From NCBI GenBank assembly GCA_039000515.1, contig JBCFYV010003508.1:50051363-50115362 (forward strand): a stretch of 64,000 bases of DNA, written 5' to 3'. Below, in pieces: positions 21,728 through 34,930 of the stretch. Within the stretch, counting starts at the first letter, position 1, and each line of letters opens with the position of its first letter. A program made the position numbers and the translations under genes. The notes beneath the pieces were generated by a model. That model saw only the letters and a list, made by a program, of their open reading frames with translations. It was not told the origin of the DNA and searched no databases. The stretch comes from Timema cristinae (taxonomy: Eukaryota; Arthropoda; Insecta; Phasmatodea; Timematidae).

Positions 21728-22138
21728 CAGTGTGGTCCAACCAGCGGCCCACGGGCCAGATGTGGCCCTCTCTGAGACCTGGAGGTATATTAAAGTGAAA
21801 CCCTTAGAGGAATATGAAATATCTAATGGCTCGAATACAAATTTGTATTTAAAAAAGGTAAGATTGCATTTTATTTGGTTAGTATCGGTGAAATTAGGCC
21901 TACAGTGCTAAGTGGTTTTGAGAGAGCTTGTGCGTGCATATTTATGATACATTTTCGGAAAGTTAATAAACATTTGAAAGAAATTACAATTCATAAAAAA
22001 TAGGCCCAAGTATTGAAAATAAATGGTTTATTAAAACGAGTTGTTTGTAGGCTTGTATTAAGTTGATAAGATTACCAAACATTTATTCGGCCCGCGATGC
22101 GAGCTGATAGTCATATTTGGCTCTTGAGATTAAAAACC
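21728..22138 (+). mobile_element. Non-autonomous hAT-like element, copy B
   Basis: Counterpart of 1500-1910, again ending directly at an S1 head. Confidence 0.55.
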
Positions 22139-22345
22139 TCGTCATCCTCGCAATAGACTAGACAGCCAATGACGGGAGGTCGGGACTCGAATCCTGGTAG
22201 GGTGTACTAAGGTTTATTTCCCCTAAATGGTTTTCCATTCTCCCTCCACGAAAATACGAGTACACTTACTCTAATTTCAACCTTCCTCATCCTTAACACA
22301 TTAACGTGATGCGGACGTCTAGAAAGACGCAGTGCTGATAAAAAA
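22139..22345 (+). mobile_element. S1 SINE, copy B
   Basis: Counterpart of 1911-2117; no difference noted. Confidence 0.75.
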
Positions 22346-22604
22346 ATGTATCGAATAGACGCCTTTGTCTGCGTGTCCACAGGTGCGGCGAGGCGGAAGT
22401 AGACTGTAAACATGTCCCAGGAGCCTTGACGCAGGCGGGGGGAGAGGAAGTGCGAGCACGAGGGATGTAACGACTGGTTCACACACTTCCTGTGCGTGTT
22501 CAGGATCGCGGGGCAACGACCGGTCGTCGCTCATTGGTTCCAGCGGGCTGATATTACTGGAGGGTCGCCACACGCTCTGGCGAGTAGGGGCAGAACTACC
22601 TCGT

Positions 22605-22802
22605 GGAGGGTCACTGGTTACAATCCCGGCTACAGACGTTAGGACTAATGGAGGGTCCCTGGCTACAATCCCGGCTAGGACTAAAGGAGGTTCACTGGTT
22701 ACAATCCCGGCTAGGACTAATGGAGGGTCCCTGGCTACAATCCCGGCTACAGACGTTAGGACTAATTGAGGGTCCCTGGCTACAATCCCGGCTGTACAGC
22801 CA
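22605..22802. repeat. 36/45-bp minisatellite, copy B
   Basis: Same five units in the same order as 2376-2573, so this array is stable between the copies. Confidence 0.9.
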
Positions 22803-22998
22803 ATTGGACCGGGGGTGGCAAACTCACGGCCCGCAGTCCTCTACGCACGCGAACAAATAATAGTTTAATGTTTGCAACCACAGCCTCAAGTATTTCTCCA
22901 ACCAACATAACCATCTGGGAAAATACAAGTGGTTAATTTTTTGAATATAAATAAATGGTTTAAAATACATACCATTAAATAGATACTGCACTGGTGGG

Positions 22999-23204
22999 TA
23001 GGCGGATTAAACGTCGGGCTCGTCCGGTCTAGTTTGACGGGGTCAAAGTCAGGGTTCAGGATGGTTTCATCTATATAGTTTTCCACATTCCCTTCATTCA
23101 AATGTGGGTTTATTTGTTCGAAATAGTATTTCTCATCCCTTACCCAACAGCGTGATTAAAATGTCCGTTGTACGGACGGGTAGTAAGACGCGCTTAAAAA
23201 AACG
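22999..23204 (+). mobile_element. S1 SINE, copy B
   Basis: Counterpart of 2770-2975. Confidence 0.65.
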
Positions 23205-23343
23205 TATAATAGAATAAATGGAAACAACACCTTTGTCTAGACACGTAGCACGCCCTGAGGTGAGACAAAGGCCTATGAAGTATTGTTGACAGTGGCGTGC
23301 TGGAGATTTATTCCAAGGTTTGTAATTATAATTAGAGTTAGGT

Positions 23344-23495
23344 GAGTGATCTCATCACTCGATAGAACATTCACAGATCAGGTATTAATGGAACTACATT
23401 CACATGTGAATTGGAAAAATTTGGACGGTTGGTCAAATGGGGGAAGAATATCTAACAGGTAAAGTTATAGTTAGCTCTGCTTACCCTGGCAACAC
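23344..23495 (+). mobile_element. MITE fragment, copy B
   Basis: Counterpart of 3115-3266; one substitution seen (cacatgtgaa against cacatctgaa). Confidence 0.55.
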
Positions 23496-23738
23496 TTCAC
23501 AGCACTACATTGAGTTTTTAAGGTGGAGTTCCGTGTGTATGTTTGATACGTCAATAAAAACGCAACAAGAAGAGTCCGTCTAGTGGTATACACTCATGTT
23601 GTCTATCAGAGATAGGCCCTACAAAAGGTTCAATCCTGATTGGATTAGCAAAAGATTATTTTAAACACTTAGGGATTTTATGTGCTTCATGTAATACTAC
23701 CCTGGTTTATCCGAATATAAATATTAGTAGTATAGTTA

Positions 23739-24917
23739 CTAGTCCATCGTTTCCCTTAAAACCCACACTACTAGCCCGTTGCTCCCCTTGAAACCCACTA
23801 CTAGCCCGTTGCTTCCCTTGAAACACTCTACTAGCTCGTTTCTTCCCTTGAAACACAATACTAGCACGTTGCTTCCCTTGAAACACTCTACTAGCTCGTT
23901 GCTTCCCTTGAAACACAATACTAGCACGTTGCTTCCCTTGAAACACACTACTAGCCCGTTGCTTCCCTTGAAACACACTACTAGCCCGTTGCTTCCCTTG
24001 AAACACTCTACTAGCACGTTGCTTCCCTTGAAACACATTACTAGCACGTTGCTTCCCTTGAAACACTCTACTAGCCCGTTGCTTCCCTTGAAACACTCTA
24101 CTAGCCCGTTGCTTCCCTTGAAACACACTACTAGCGCGTTGCTTCCCTTGAAACACTCTACTAGCCTGTTGCTTCCCTTGAAACACACTACTAGCCCGTT
24201 GCTTCCCTTGAAACACACTACTAGCACGTTGCTTCCCTTGAAACACTCTACTAGCCCATTGCTTCCCTTGAAACACACTACTAGCACGTTGCTTCCCTTG
24301 ATACACATTACTAGCACGTTACTTCCCTTGAAATACATTACTAGCACGTTGCTTCCCTTGAAACACATTACTAGCACGTTGCTTCCCTTGAAACACACTA
24401 CTAGCCCGTTGCTTCCCTTGAAACACACTACTAGCCCGTTGCTTCCCTTGAAACACTCTACTAGCACGTTGCTTCCCTTGAAATACATTACTAGCACGTT
24501 GCTTCCCTTGAAACACATTACTAGCACGTTGCTTCCCTTGAAACACACTACTAGCCCGTTGCTTCCCTTGAAACACACTACTAGCCCGTTGCTTCCCTTG
24601 AAACACTCTACTAGCACGTTGCTTCCCTTGAAATACATTACTAGCACGTTGCTTCCCTTGAAACACATTACTAGCACGTTGCTTCCCTTGAAACACATTA
24701 CTAGCACGTTGCTTCCCTTGAAACACACTACTAGCCCGTTGCTTCCCTTGAAACACACTACTAGCCCGTTGCTTCCCTTGAAACACTCTACTAGCCCGTT
24801 GCTTCCCTTGAAACACACTACTAGCCCGTTGCTTCCCTTGAAACACTCTACTAGCCCGTTGCTTCCCTTGAAACACACTACTAGCACGTTGCTTCCCTTG
24901 AAACACACTACTAGCAG
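23739..24917. repeat. 30-bp minisatellite, about 39 units (copy B)
   Basis: Two units fit exactly in each 60 bases, with almost no indels. Variable positions (cacacta, cactcta, cacatta or atacatta; then cccg or cacg) define unit types. A five-unit, 150-bp block recurs at 24331, 24481 and 24631, the last with one extra unit. Frames of 404 aa (plus) and 389 aa (minus) cross it only because 30 is a multiple of three. Confidence 0.97.
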
Positions 24918-25047
24918 ACACCACGTGACCCTCCAGTCACTATGGCGGTCCCAGTTGGTGTGGATGTCTCTGGGCGTATTACCACTCTTCTAACCATTGT
25001 GTGAATATGGGAGTCATCTTGTTAACGTCCACTCAACACTAAACTAC

Positions 25048-25064
25048 GTTTCAAGGGAAGCAAC
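25048..25064 (-). repeat. Orphan inverted half-unit, copy B
   Basis: Counterpart of 4160-4176, same distance from the array end. Confidence 0.8.
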
Positions 25065-25217
25065 ACTTTCACATAGGTTTCTTTTGTTAAATAGACTATT
25101 AAGACCTATAAAATAGTAAAATTAGATTATAGTTGGTGCAATATTGTTGTTTACCCCAAGTCTCATTACCTATTTCAGTTATACGTATAATTTAAATATA
25201 TTAATTGCATCAGTGTG

Positions 25218-25502
25218 GTAGGGATTAAAGAGGTAAAATTTAAAGGAAATACACCCTCATTTGAATGCTGAGAGAGTAGGAAACTATTCAAGAAAAATAT
25301 ACTTCATTGAAGCCGGCCGGATATTGAACCCCGACCTCCTCGTCACCGGAAAACTAATTATTATTATTATTATTATTAGCACCGCGTCTTACTACCCGTT
25401 CGGGTTATACGCACTTACGCTAATGTGTAATGGTAGGGTGATTGTGAGATGAAATGAAGGACCTACAGTTTAACGTGGAATCCGAACCACGGTGGCGGCC
25501 TG
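25218..25502 (-). mobile_element. S1 interrupted by S1b, copy B
   Basis: Counterpart of 4330-4611, with the TSD cggaaaactaat at 25347-25358 and 25503-25514. The (TTA)n tract is one unit longer than in copy A. Confidence 0.8.
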
Positions 25503-25514
25503 CGGAAAACTAAT

Positions 25515-26669
25515 GAGCTTGATATTGTCTACCAGTAAGTTACGTGATATTGACAAGGATGTGGAAATAGTTCCACGCAATCTGTTTATAGATTGGAGAT
25601 TCACAGTTCACTCACTGCCCCTAGCGGAGGAACACGCGTACCGTGAATTAAACATTTCTGATCAATTCATTAAATTGGTCAATCTTGTGTTTTCTTACGT
25701 GGCACGTAATATTTAGTTGCCTTCCATTCAACCAATTCAATGTTTTAATGTGTTAATATCGATCTCCTCAATTCCTTTAACAAACCTCATTTATTTCCGC
25801 CATATTTATACTTTTTGTTGATCGTTCTCTCACATTTCATAATAACTGTGGATACAATATTCTAATAGGATCTCCTGAAAATAAGTGGGCAGGCCTCTGC
25901 CCAGTTTGATAAGTGGGCAGCTGTCTGCCCAGTTTGATAAATGCAGCTGGATGATTTGTGCTACATTTCAAGCACCAAATAATAACAAAATAAAATATTT
26001 AAAAATGGAAATGGTTTCCTGGATTAAAAATTAAAATATATAGGCATATTCTCTCAATTAAAAGAGGGCTGTACATGCACCAAATTTTTGTTAACATTCG
26101 TCAACTATAGTCAAATTTTCAAAAATATGATTTTGAAGCCCAAATTGATAGTATTGTATTGCTGTTATCTTATAGATAATATCTATCAAATATGAAAGCA
26201 CCTCTTCAACCTGTAAGATAAAGGCATTTCCTATTAAAATTGAAGTGTAGTTAAATTTTATCGGGAATGCATTAGGGCATTAGGAGTGAATGAGTGAATT
26301 CATGAGTAGTTTTCCTTCAAACAATTCAAAATGAGAATAAGCCTACTTTGCGAAACGTTGCTTACATAACCACTAAAAAAAAGATAAACAGGCGTCGTTG
26401 AGATCTGCATTACGGCTTTTTGTTCTCGTACTATTTGCGCGCGCAGCTCTGCTCTATATCGATCCTGTCATGTGGTTGCCATGGCAACCGGGCTACCCTA
26501 CTATCTAGTCCACCAGCCACTAGAAATAGGCGCCCGCCCGCCATCTTGTCAAACCACAGAGTAAATAGCTACAACAATAATACTAACACAAGTCTGCCTG
26601 TATTTTGTTAGTGATATAGTGATAGTGATAAATGGCCGCCAAACAGCGTCTACTGTTTCATTACGCCAG
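25515..26669. other. AT-rich stretch, copy B
   Basis: Counterpart of 4624-5772. It has an extra six bases (gatagt) near 26620 relative to copy A. No gene recognised. Confidence 0.4.
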
Positions 26670-26682
26670 TTTTATATTATTA

Positions 26683-27002
26683 TTATTATTAGCACCGCGT
26701 CTTACTACCCGTTCGGGTTATACGCACTTACGCTAATGTGTAATGGTAGGGTGATTGTGAGATGAAATGAAGGACCTACAGTTTAACGTGGAATCCGAAC
26801 CACGGTGGCGACCTGGCTTTTATATTATTACAATATGCCACTTTCCACAAAACATTTGCTTGTGAATGCGGGGAATGCCAGGCCTTCACCGTGGTTCGGA
26901 TTCCACGTTAAACTGTAGGTCCTCCATTTCATCTCACAATCACCCTACCATTACACATTAGCGTAAGTGCGTATAACCTGAACAGGTAGTAAGATGCGGT
27001 GC

Positions 27003-27033
<31 letters not shown>

Positions 27034-27046
27034 TATAATAATAACA
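26683..27046. mobile_element. Inverted pair of S1b SINEs, copy B
   Basis: Counterpart of 5786-6157. The left arm has the TSD ttttatattatta at 26670-26682 and 26818-26830. The right arm starts at about 26881. The (TAA)n tail differs in its interruptions. Confidence 0.85.
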
Positions 27047-27287
27047 AAACGTTTATTTTTCTTTTTCTAATGTTATTCTGGCGAAGTTAAGGCGAAATTA
27101 CCTTGTAATACACTTAATAAGGTTAATAAATTACTGTAATTAATTACCAAATATGTTACTCTAAGTTTAAAAGAAGTAATAAATACACCGAAAAGCTTTC
27201 CTAAAATAAATCTTGGAAACTAAACAATTAGAAATACAGAATAATAAATGTATCGTGCGTTACATTTGAAATTGTGTATTAAAGTTT

Positions 27288-27517
27288 GACACCTTAACTC
27301 GGTCGGTAGCGTGTCTGTCTACTGAGTTAAGTGTCCCTGGTTCGGTTCCTGGCATGGCCGAAAAATGTTATTATTGGTGTAATATAGTTTACCTCTATCG
27401 TAGTGATAAATTAACGGTCGGTTTGTGGATGTTGTGTCTGTTCTAGATTTAATTTAGTTTATAAGTTTGTGTTTGTCGGTTGAGAAAGTGCACGTTAAAT
27501 ATCTCAAATAAATTAAG
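27288..27517 (+). mobile_element. S3 SINE, copy B
   Basis: Counterpart of 6401-6630. Confidence 0.75.
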
Positions 27518-27706
27518 AGTTTATTTTAAGGACATTCAGAGTAAGACTAGACCATGTGATAAGCTAGGCTGGTAACAATATGTCTCTGATAACTTACATT
27601 CTGGTTTGTGACGTCAGGGGTTTGGGGGTTTTTGAAAAATACCATTTAATGCGCAGTTTAATTTCATACAAAGGGCTATTTATTAAATGAGAATATATTT
27701 ACTTGC

Positions 27707-27845
27707 GGCCAATTTTGATCAAATCTATGTTTTTTATTTTTGTTTTGTTTTTTAATTGTTACTTTCCATCAAAAGTGACAGCTGCAGACATGACTTGACG
27801 TATGAATCCGTGAAATTAGATCTAGTAACTTTTCTAGCTGTCAGT
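27707..27845 (+). repeat. R2, copy B
   Basis: Counterpart of 6819-6957. Confidence 0.6.
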
Positions 27846-27874
27846 TAAGACCCATCATTTGAATTTTTTATTTT

Positions 27875-28124
27875 TAGCCCCGCGTATTACTACCCGTTCG
27901 GGTTATACGCCCATGTAATAACTACACTAATGGCTTTAGGGATTAGGAAGGTTATAATTAGAGGAAGTGTAGCCGCATTTGTTTAGAGGAAGAGGGTAAA
28001 ACCATTTTGAAAACAACCCTCTCACTACACCCAACCGAGATTCGAACCTCCATCTCCCCAGTCATCGGCAACCTAGTCTACTGTAAGAGTAGCGCCTTAG
28101 ACCATGCGGCCACCGAAGCGGGTT
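27875..28124 (-). mobile_element. S1 SINE, copy B
   Basis: Counterpart of 6987-7236; one extra C in catctccccagtc. Confidence 0.85.
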
Positions 28125-28519
28125 TGTGAAAATGGAACTGTAACTAAACCGTGAGCGTGTAACATTTTCCGGTGGACTGACCCCACCTGGGAATGAAGCG
28201 AGGACCTGTAATATTCTGTTGGCGCGGTAATACCGTCTCCCGCCATTTCCCCCCGCGACACGCGGTATCCTAGGCTCTGTCTATCTCTTACAACCCCCCC
28301 CCCCCCTCCTCTGAGAGGTGGCCTTCACATATAGGAGCCCAACTGGTACAGTCTAGACCTAGGTTTCCCGCCAACATTCCAGTCAACACCCTAGACGTCA
28401 TAACCACCACGGACCAGCTTTGTGCGCGCGCAAGAACGGAATAAAGCGATGCCAGTTTAGCTGTTTGGTCTTAACCGTGTAGGTAGTCCCCCGGTTAACC
28501 GGGAGTGAGGGGACTCACC

Positions 28520-28795
28520 AAGTCTGTCTTGTTAGTTTAGTCACTAGCGCATCTGTCTGCCAAGATAAAAGGTCGGAGTTCGATACTCGAGATGGACAAA
28601 AGAGAAGATTAACTCACGTGAATCGACGGTCTGAAGACTGCAGAGTAGTCCATTGCTCTGTTCCTGTAGAACAGAACATTTGGATAATTACTCTGAGGGA
28701 GGGAGGAGAGTGGGAGACTATCCAGGAATAACCATACCCAGTAGACCCAACCAGGAGTCGAGCTCCGATCTATAGCCTACGTCTTCAGCCGCTAG
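28520..28795. mobile_element. tRNA-like head and S1 fragment, copy B
   Basis: Counterpart of 7630-7905. Confidence 0.5.
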
Positions 28796-28826
28796 TGATA
28801 ATAAAATAATGATAATAAATTAAAAA

Positions 28827-28915
28827 AGTGACAGCTGCATAACTCAGGACTTGACGTATGGGTAGAGACCCTTTGTGGCAGATGGAATGATTATATTTGG
28901 TCTAGTAAAACGTTG
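28827..28915 (+). repeat. R2 partial, copy B
   Basis: Counterpart of 7937-8025. Confidence 0.5.
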
Positions 28916-29389
28916 GGTTTCGGTATAAAAAGTCGAAAAGTAAAATGTTATCCCATTCAAATTTGAGTTGATTTGTTAAGATATAATAACTATTCCTGTA
29001 GTCGTGCAAGATAAAGGCTTTCAGCTTTTCAAGGTAAAAAACACCTCAGTCGACATTTTCCAACTGTTTACAGCACAGGCTTACTTAATACGATAAAAAC
29101 AATGATGTAGACCAAATGGAGGGAAAAACAAAGTTTGGTAATTTTCTCTGTTAATTTGAATTTAAATCAACAAAAGTGAGGCTGGTTCACATTTAAAATA
29201 TCAAATAGTCAATTTTAAGAAAATATTATTTCGTTTTATTTCCCGTTTGTATTAGATAATCAAACAAGATTTTATTAAAAAAAATCAAATTCAAAGAAAA
29301 TGCCTAAAAATTCGTCTCAAAAGAGAATAGTTAAAATATCGCTAATATTTGTAGATTCATTTTAAAACCACTTCTCACGACAATTAGGG

Positions 29390-29606
29390 TTGTACACACA
29401 TGTAGACTACTAATTACGCTAATATTTTAGGGATTAGGAAGGTTACATTTAGAGGAAGTGTACCCGCGTTTGTGTGGATAAAGAGAGATAACAGAACACT
29501 ATTTAAACCCGACCGGAGTTCGAACCCCTATATCCCCGCCATCAGCAGTCCAGTCTATTGAGACTATTGAGTCACGCCTCAGACCATTTGACCACGGGAG
29601 CAGGTT
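29390..29606 (-). mobile_element. S1 SINE lacking tail, copy B
   Basis: Counterpart of 8500-8716. Confidence 0.75.
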
Positions 29607-29809
29607 ATGTTATTATATAAAGTATTTATATTAGTTTCAAACTAATTTGTAATCAAAGCAAAGGTGAAAATAACGCCCCTTATAAAGTTCTTGGGGCGGA
29701 ACGAGATGGGTATTTGAGACCTAGACTGGATACGAGACTTCTCTCGAGAAGTGTTTTGATAGATCTGATTATGACGCAGTCTTGCCAGTTACCTCTTTGG
29801 GAAACCAAG

Positions 29810-30597
29810 CAAGACAAACAAGCGAACTAGTGTAACACCGGCTACGTGCGCAGCAGACAACACAGAAACAAGCGAACTAATGTAACAACGGCTACGTGCG
29901 CAGCAGACAAGACAGAAACAAGGAACTAGTGTAATACCGGCTACATGCGCAGCAGACAAGACAGAAACAAGCGAACTAGTGTAACACGGCTACGTGCGCA
30001 GCAGACAACAGAAACAAGCGAACTAATGTAACAACGCTACGTGCGCAGCAGACAGACAGAAACAAGGAACTAGTGTATACGGCTACATGCGCAGCAGACA
30101 AGACAGAAACAACGAACTAGTGTAACACGGCTACGTGCGCAGCAGACAACACAGAACAAGCAACTAATGTAACAACGGCTACGTGCGCAGCAGACAAGAC
30201 AGAAACAAGGAACTAGTGTAATACCGGCTACGTGCGCAGCAGACAAGACAGAAACAATGAACTAGTGTAACACCGGCTACGTGCGCAGCAGACAAGACAG
30301 AAACAAGCGAACTAGTGTAATACCGGCTACTTGCGCAGCAGGCAAGACAGAAACAAGCGAACTAGTGTAACACCGGCTACGTGCGCAGCAGACAACACAG
30401 AAACAAGCGAACTAATGTAACAACGGCTACGTGCGCAGCAGACAAGACAGAAACAAGTGAGCTTGTGTTGTACCGGCTACGTGCGCAGCAGACAAGACAG
30501 AAACAAGGAACTAGTGTAATACTGGCTACGTGCGCAGCAGACAAGACAGAAACAAGCGAACTAGTGTAACACCGGCTACGTGCGCAGCAGACAAGAC
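29810..30597. repeat. 48-50-bp minisatellite, copy B, about 16 units
   Basis: Counterpart of 8920-9569 with about three extra units. The stretch 29985-30170 has many single-base deletions (for example acacggc for acaccggc) that are absent elsewhere, which suggests poor consensus there. Confidence 0.9.
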
Positions 30598-30712
30598 TTG
30601 TTGGCAGAAGTCGGCGACCCAGACTCGCCCGGGCCAACACCCCAACTAATTTTGGCTCGAGGGAACTAGAAGAATCTGTTGTGTCGCAAGATCCCGAGTG
30701 GAGTTAGTAGAG

Positions 30713-30894
30713 AGGCACATTGGCCTCACACGTGCCGAGGTTGAGGCAAGGTGTGTTCACAAACCTACCAGGGCTCTTCTACTCGCCAGAACCGACTTGG
30801 CACCCACGACTTTACCTCCCCTCAGAAACAAGTTGTGCTACGGATCATTCGTCGACCCCGGCTGGCTTTGAACCCGCGAGCTCATTCGGGTATA
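30713..30894 (-). mobile_element. S2 SINE partial, copy B
   Basis: Counterpart of 9690-9866. Confidence 0.65.
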
Positions 30895-30913
30895 CTTTAT
30901 TAGTGTAAGTGAT

Positions 30914-31248
30914 CCAACCCGGAGGAAAGAACCAAAACCCGGAGGAAAGGACCAAAACCCGGAGGAAAGAACCAAAACCCGGAGGAAAGAACCAAAACAC
31001 GGAGGAAAGAACCAAAACACGGAGGAAAGAACCAAAACACGGAGAAGAACAAAACCGGAGGAAAGACCAAAACCCGGAGGAAAGAACCAAAACCCGGAGG
31101 AAAGAACCAAAACCCGGAGGAAAGAACCAAAACACGGAGGAAAGAACCAAAACCCGGAGGAATGGACAAAACCGAGAAAACCAAAACCGGAGGAATGGAC
31201 CAAAACCCGGAGGAAAGAACCAAAACACGGAGGAAAGAACCAAAACAC
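30914..31248. repeat. 20-bp minisatellite, copy B
   Basis: Counterpart of 9886-10192, slightly longer. Clusters of deletions at about 31040-31065 and 31165-31195 break the 20-bp register. Confidence 0.9.
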
Positions 31249-33240
31249 ACCAATGTTATTAACGGTTTCTGAAAGTTGGACTCCAACATCTAAAACAGGA
31301 ATGTACGATTGCGACTCGCAAAGATAGATATCGACTACCAGGAACACTAGCGCCTTGACGGCAGGACTTGGAACACAAGAAGCGTGGAAACGTGACTCGG
31401 GATTCCCCCGACTGGGACTAGAACTGTGACCCAGCGCTCGAGGAGACATCACTAATATAATTAGATCGAGGTCCTTCAGATCCTTCAGAAACAAGTATAG
31501 TTAGTCTGTTAGCGTGTAAGATCGTCCTTTTAGGCCTGTTTATATTGTTGCGATTCCCCGTCAAGGTCATTCGACAATAAGACTAACTGAGCTGAGTCCG
31601 TATTATCTGGGTGTTATTAGTTGGGACTATCTGACCCTCTTCTACCCGGTGTTGGGTACAGTCAAAACAGGACATTTCATTAAAAATGGACATTTCAAAT
31701 CCATATCCAACTATCAATTTTAACACTTTAATGAAATTAAAGATTGTGGTAAGTTTTAAAAAACCTGATTCCAAATAACGACATTTTGTGCCTCAAAATT
31801 AGGCACAAGCAAATAATCTGGATATAAAAAGAACAGTAATTTGATGTGACTAAAACCACTTTTGACGTCTTAGAATATTCAGGCCTCAAAGCGGATTTTA
31901 AATTAATTAAAATATGTGCAGCACAGTATTTTAGAGCCAATATTTCTAGTGATAATTGTAATATGAAATAATTAAGGCTTTTTTCAGGCCTACTTTGATT
32001 TATGTTTAATTAATGTCATTAATGGAATTCACAAAGAATAAAATGTAGGGTCTACCTTTTAAGATACTTCACCTAATCTAAATTTCCAAAATGTGAACGG
32101 TCAGGCCCGGACCCCCTAACTAGAGGCCCTCCGCGCCCATTCATTCATATTTGGAGTGTTATGAAGGAGGTTTGATTTGAACAATTGAACATTTTGTAGG
32201 GTAGGCCTATCTTTGTTTAGATCGTTGGAAAACTGTATTTTATTCTTTTAACGGCGTTGGTAACAAAATCAAAATAATTTGGGCCTATTTTAATTACTTC
32301 TTGTTTGAACAACAATGGCGGGCTCCCTCTCTATATTATAATAGGCCCTAGCCAGGCCATTGTTATTACAAACCCTTGAAACATAAAGAGAGGGTCATTA
32401 GCGACTGAGATTGTACTTTGTGTGAACTGTGACTCATCTGTATTTTCACCGCGTAGGGACTTTTTCAGAAAGTAATTACAATTCAGAGGTGCGCAGAAGT
32501 GCTGTGCGCACGTCTATGTGCGTGTCACTGTTCCGTCGACCCTTTCTGTACTTTCTTAATAAGGTGGGACAAAAAGAACGATAACTATACTTTTTTTAAA
32601 AGAAAAATATGGTTAAATCGTCTGCCCAATGAAAACACTCCGCAGGTAAATGAAGTTCAAAAAACGTCAGGCCAAGAAAACTCTAAGTAACTTAGCTTCT
32701 AAGATATTTAAAAAATATTTAGGTGAGGACCACTTCAAATAGATTCCAGGGAATTTAATTTGTAAACAAAAATCGGGTGAACACTTCTTAATATAGCTTT
32801 TAAGAGGCATCAGAATTTTGCCGAAGGACTGCTCCAATTAACTTAGCATCCAATTTTTTAGCACGGACTGTGGAAAGGGGGGTAAAAAGTCCCGAAAACT
32901 TTGTTACTTGCCCCCTCTTCTATTCCCCCCCTCTCTTTGAAATAAAGATGCTCTTATTTCTCAAGGTTTAATTATAGTAGGCCTAAGTCTTAAAATCATG
33001 TCATAAATTTACTATTTTAAAACCCTCCTAAAATGTAATCATCCCTACGCCCATGATATCAACACTAACAGTACAGTAAAATGTTATCAATGTTGTCAAC
33101 AAAGGTATTGTTTTATCTAAAATTCCCTTCCTTCCAGAATATTATCATACAACTTCATTCTTATTTTTGTTTGAAGAATCTTTATAAATGATTACTACAT
33201 TGTTACAAACGTGCAAGCGACGCGAACAGGGTTGGAGGGT
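31249..33240. other. AT-rich stretch, copy B
   Basis: Counterpart of 10193-12180; no gene recognised. Confidence 0.45.
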
Positions 33241-33416
33241 TACCACGTGACTGGTGGCCACGCCCACTCCAAGATGGCCACGCACAACTACCGGAGGGTT
33301 AACCCTTCACGCAAGGCCATGATTGCGATAGAGGGGAAGTGAGGGGTGGCGTGGCTTGAGCGAGTCAACCAACCAGTTATTGAGCTAGATCAGAACTCTC
33401 TCTCTCTCTCTCTCTC
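33241..33416. promoter_or_regulatory. Possible promoter-like cluster and (CT)n, copy B
   Basis: Counterpart of 12181-12366, with a shorter (CT)n. Confidence 0.25.
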
Positions 33417-34787
33417 TTGCCGGCTGCTCGACACACTCGACCGTTGCGCTGTTGGACAGAGACTTGTGATCGAGTCCCGGAAATGTTACAGTTGCACGTA
33501 TTAGGGGAGTGGATGGCACACCTGTCGGTTTGGGAGGCCGAGGTTCGGTCGCGACCAATGGCGGTAGAAATATGTTTCTTTTCTTACCTTATCCATTATT
33601 ATTTTCAAAAGAATCCGTTACAAATTTGGACTGGCCTAATAGGTATCTTTTTAGACCTAGTTTGGACCACTTGAGTAGTTTTTTTTTTCTCCTGTGACCT
33701 AGACCCTTTGGTGCATTTAGGGTTCTAAATGGGCTGAGAATGGGTCCCAAGGGCGGCCCAAGGGTTCCGTCCACCCTGGACAAGACAGTCGTAGCCTTCC
33801 CACCAACAAGATGACTTAGTCCCGGTCGCTTTTTATCTGCCATTACTAAATATAGAATATTATCATATTTATATTAATACATATAGAAAAACATATATTT
33901 TGCGTTCATCAAATACCTATCATAGATGTTTTAATTATGGCTCTAATTATAAGCGACTCGATATAAACCCGGCACTAACATAAGTGTTGTAATTCAATGT
34001 GAGCACTAATTATGCGAGGCTGGACAATGGACAGTGCTGATTATTAATTAGAAGCGTGTTTAGTTCAAATATGTTGTCAACACTTAAAAGAAACAGTTGG
34101 AATGCGCTCGAAACTACCTACATATACATTTTAATTAATGTATAGGATGATTAACGTGCATTTAATGAACTGATGGATTATTTCAGCACGACTTGAGGGT
34201 CCTGAACCCATTTTGAAAGAGGAAGCCACTGAAATATATTAAATCGAACCCGGGACCCTTTAACTCAATAGAACACGCGCTGAAGATGACCCCAACAATT
34301 ATTAAAATTAGTTATTATTCTACCGGGCGAACGTTCCAAACACGTTGGGCTAAATGACATCAGAAGTTAATATTAGTGTCAGTCATTTGTAGATAAAATG
34401 CAGAATTGAATATAACTTTTAGTTTTTACTTAATACGGTTGTGTTTTTTGTTTATTGTCGAATGAGTTTTGGATAGACCGAAATTTCGGATAAACGGGTT
34501 TCTGGTCTATTTTAATATTTATTATTTGTCCACCTCCCCCTGTGTACGCCATTTTAACGACGCCACTGGCTATTATATATTTGTAAACAATATTTGCTCA
34601 TAAATTTCTTCCTATATTATTATAATCGGGGCACCCTCTCGTCCCTGAACTGATATTAGTTCGTATTTCTCACGCTAGGGCTCAACAACCCTTCCTTCAC
34701 TCAGCACGCTATGGCGGAAGAATTCCTAGAAACAAAATGTCCGACGGAGTATAACAAATACAGTCCAACTTTCGTAGCAAGAATAAT
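33417..34787. other. No gene recognised, copy B
   Basis: Counterpart of 12367-13734, with small indels near 33430 and 33690. Confidence 0.45.
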
Positions 34788-34930
34788 ACAAACATTTTGT
34801 TTGTGGTCAATATTGATAACATTTTATACTATTGTTGTTATTAAATATATCTCATTAGTCACAGCTACAGATCACGTGACTTGACGTATGAATACGTGAG
34901 ACTGGGTCTAATAACTGTTCTAGCTGTCTT
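34788..34930 (+). repeat. R2, copy B
   Basis: Counterpart of 13735-13875. Confidence 0.6.

Noticed and set aside
23739..24917. CRISPR-like regular repeat spacing
   Set aside because: The repeats are contiguous with no unique spacers, and the context is a eukaryotic genome with SINEs.
23779..24993. 404-codon plus-strand and 389-codon minus-strand open frames
   Set aside because: Both lie in the 30-bp array, both strands are open, and the peptides are simple ten-residue repeats with no signal peptide or domain.
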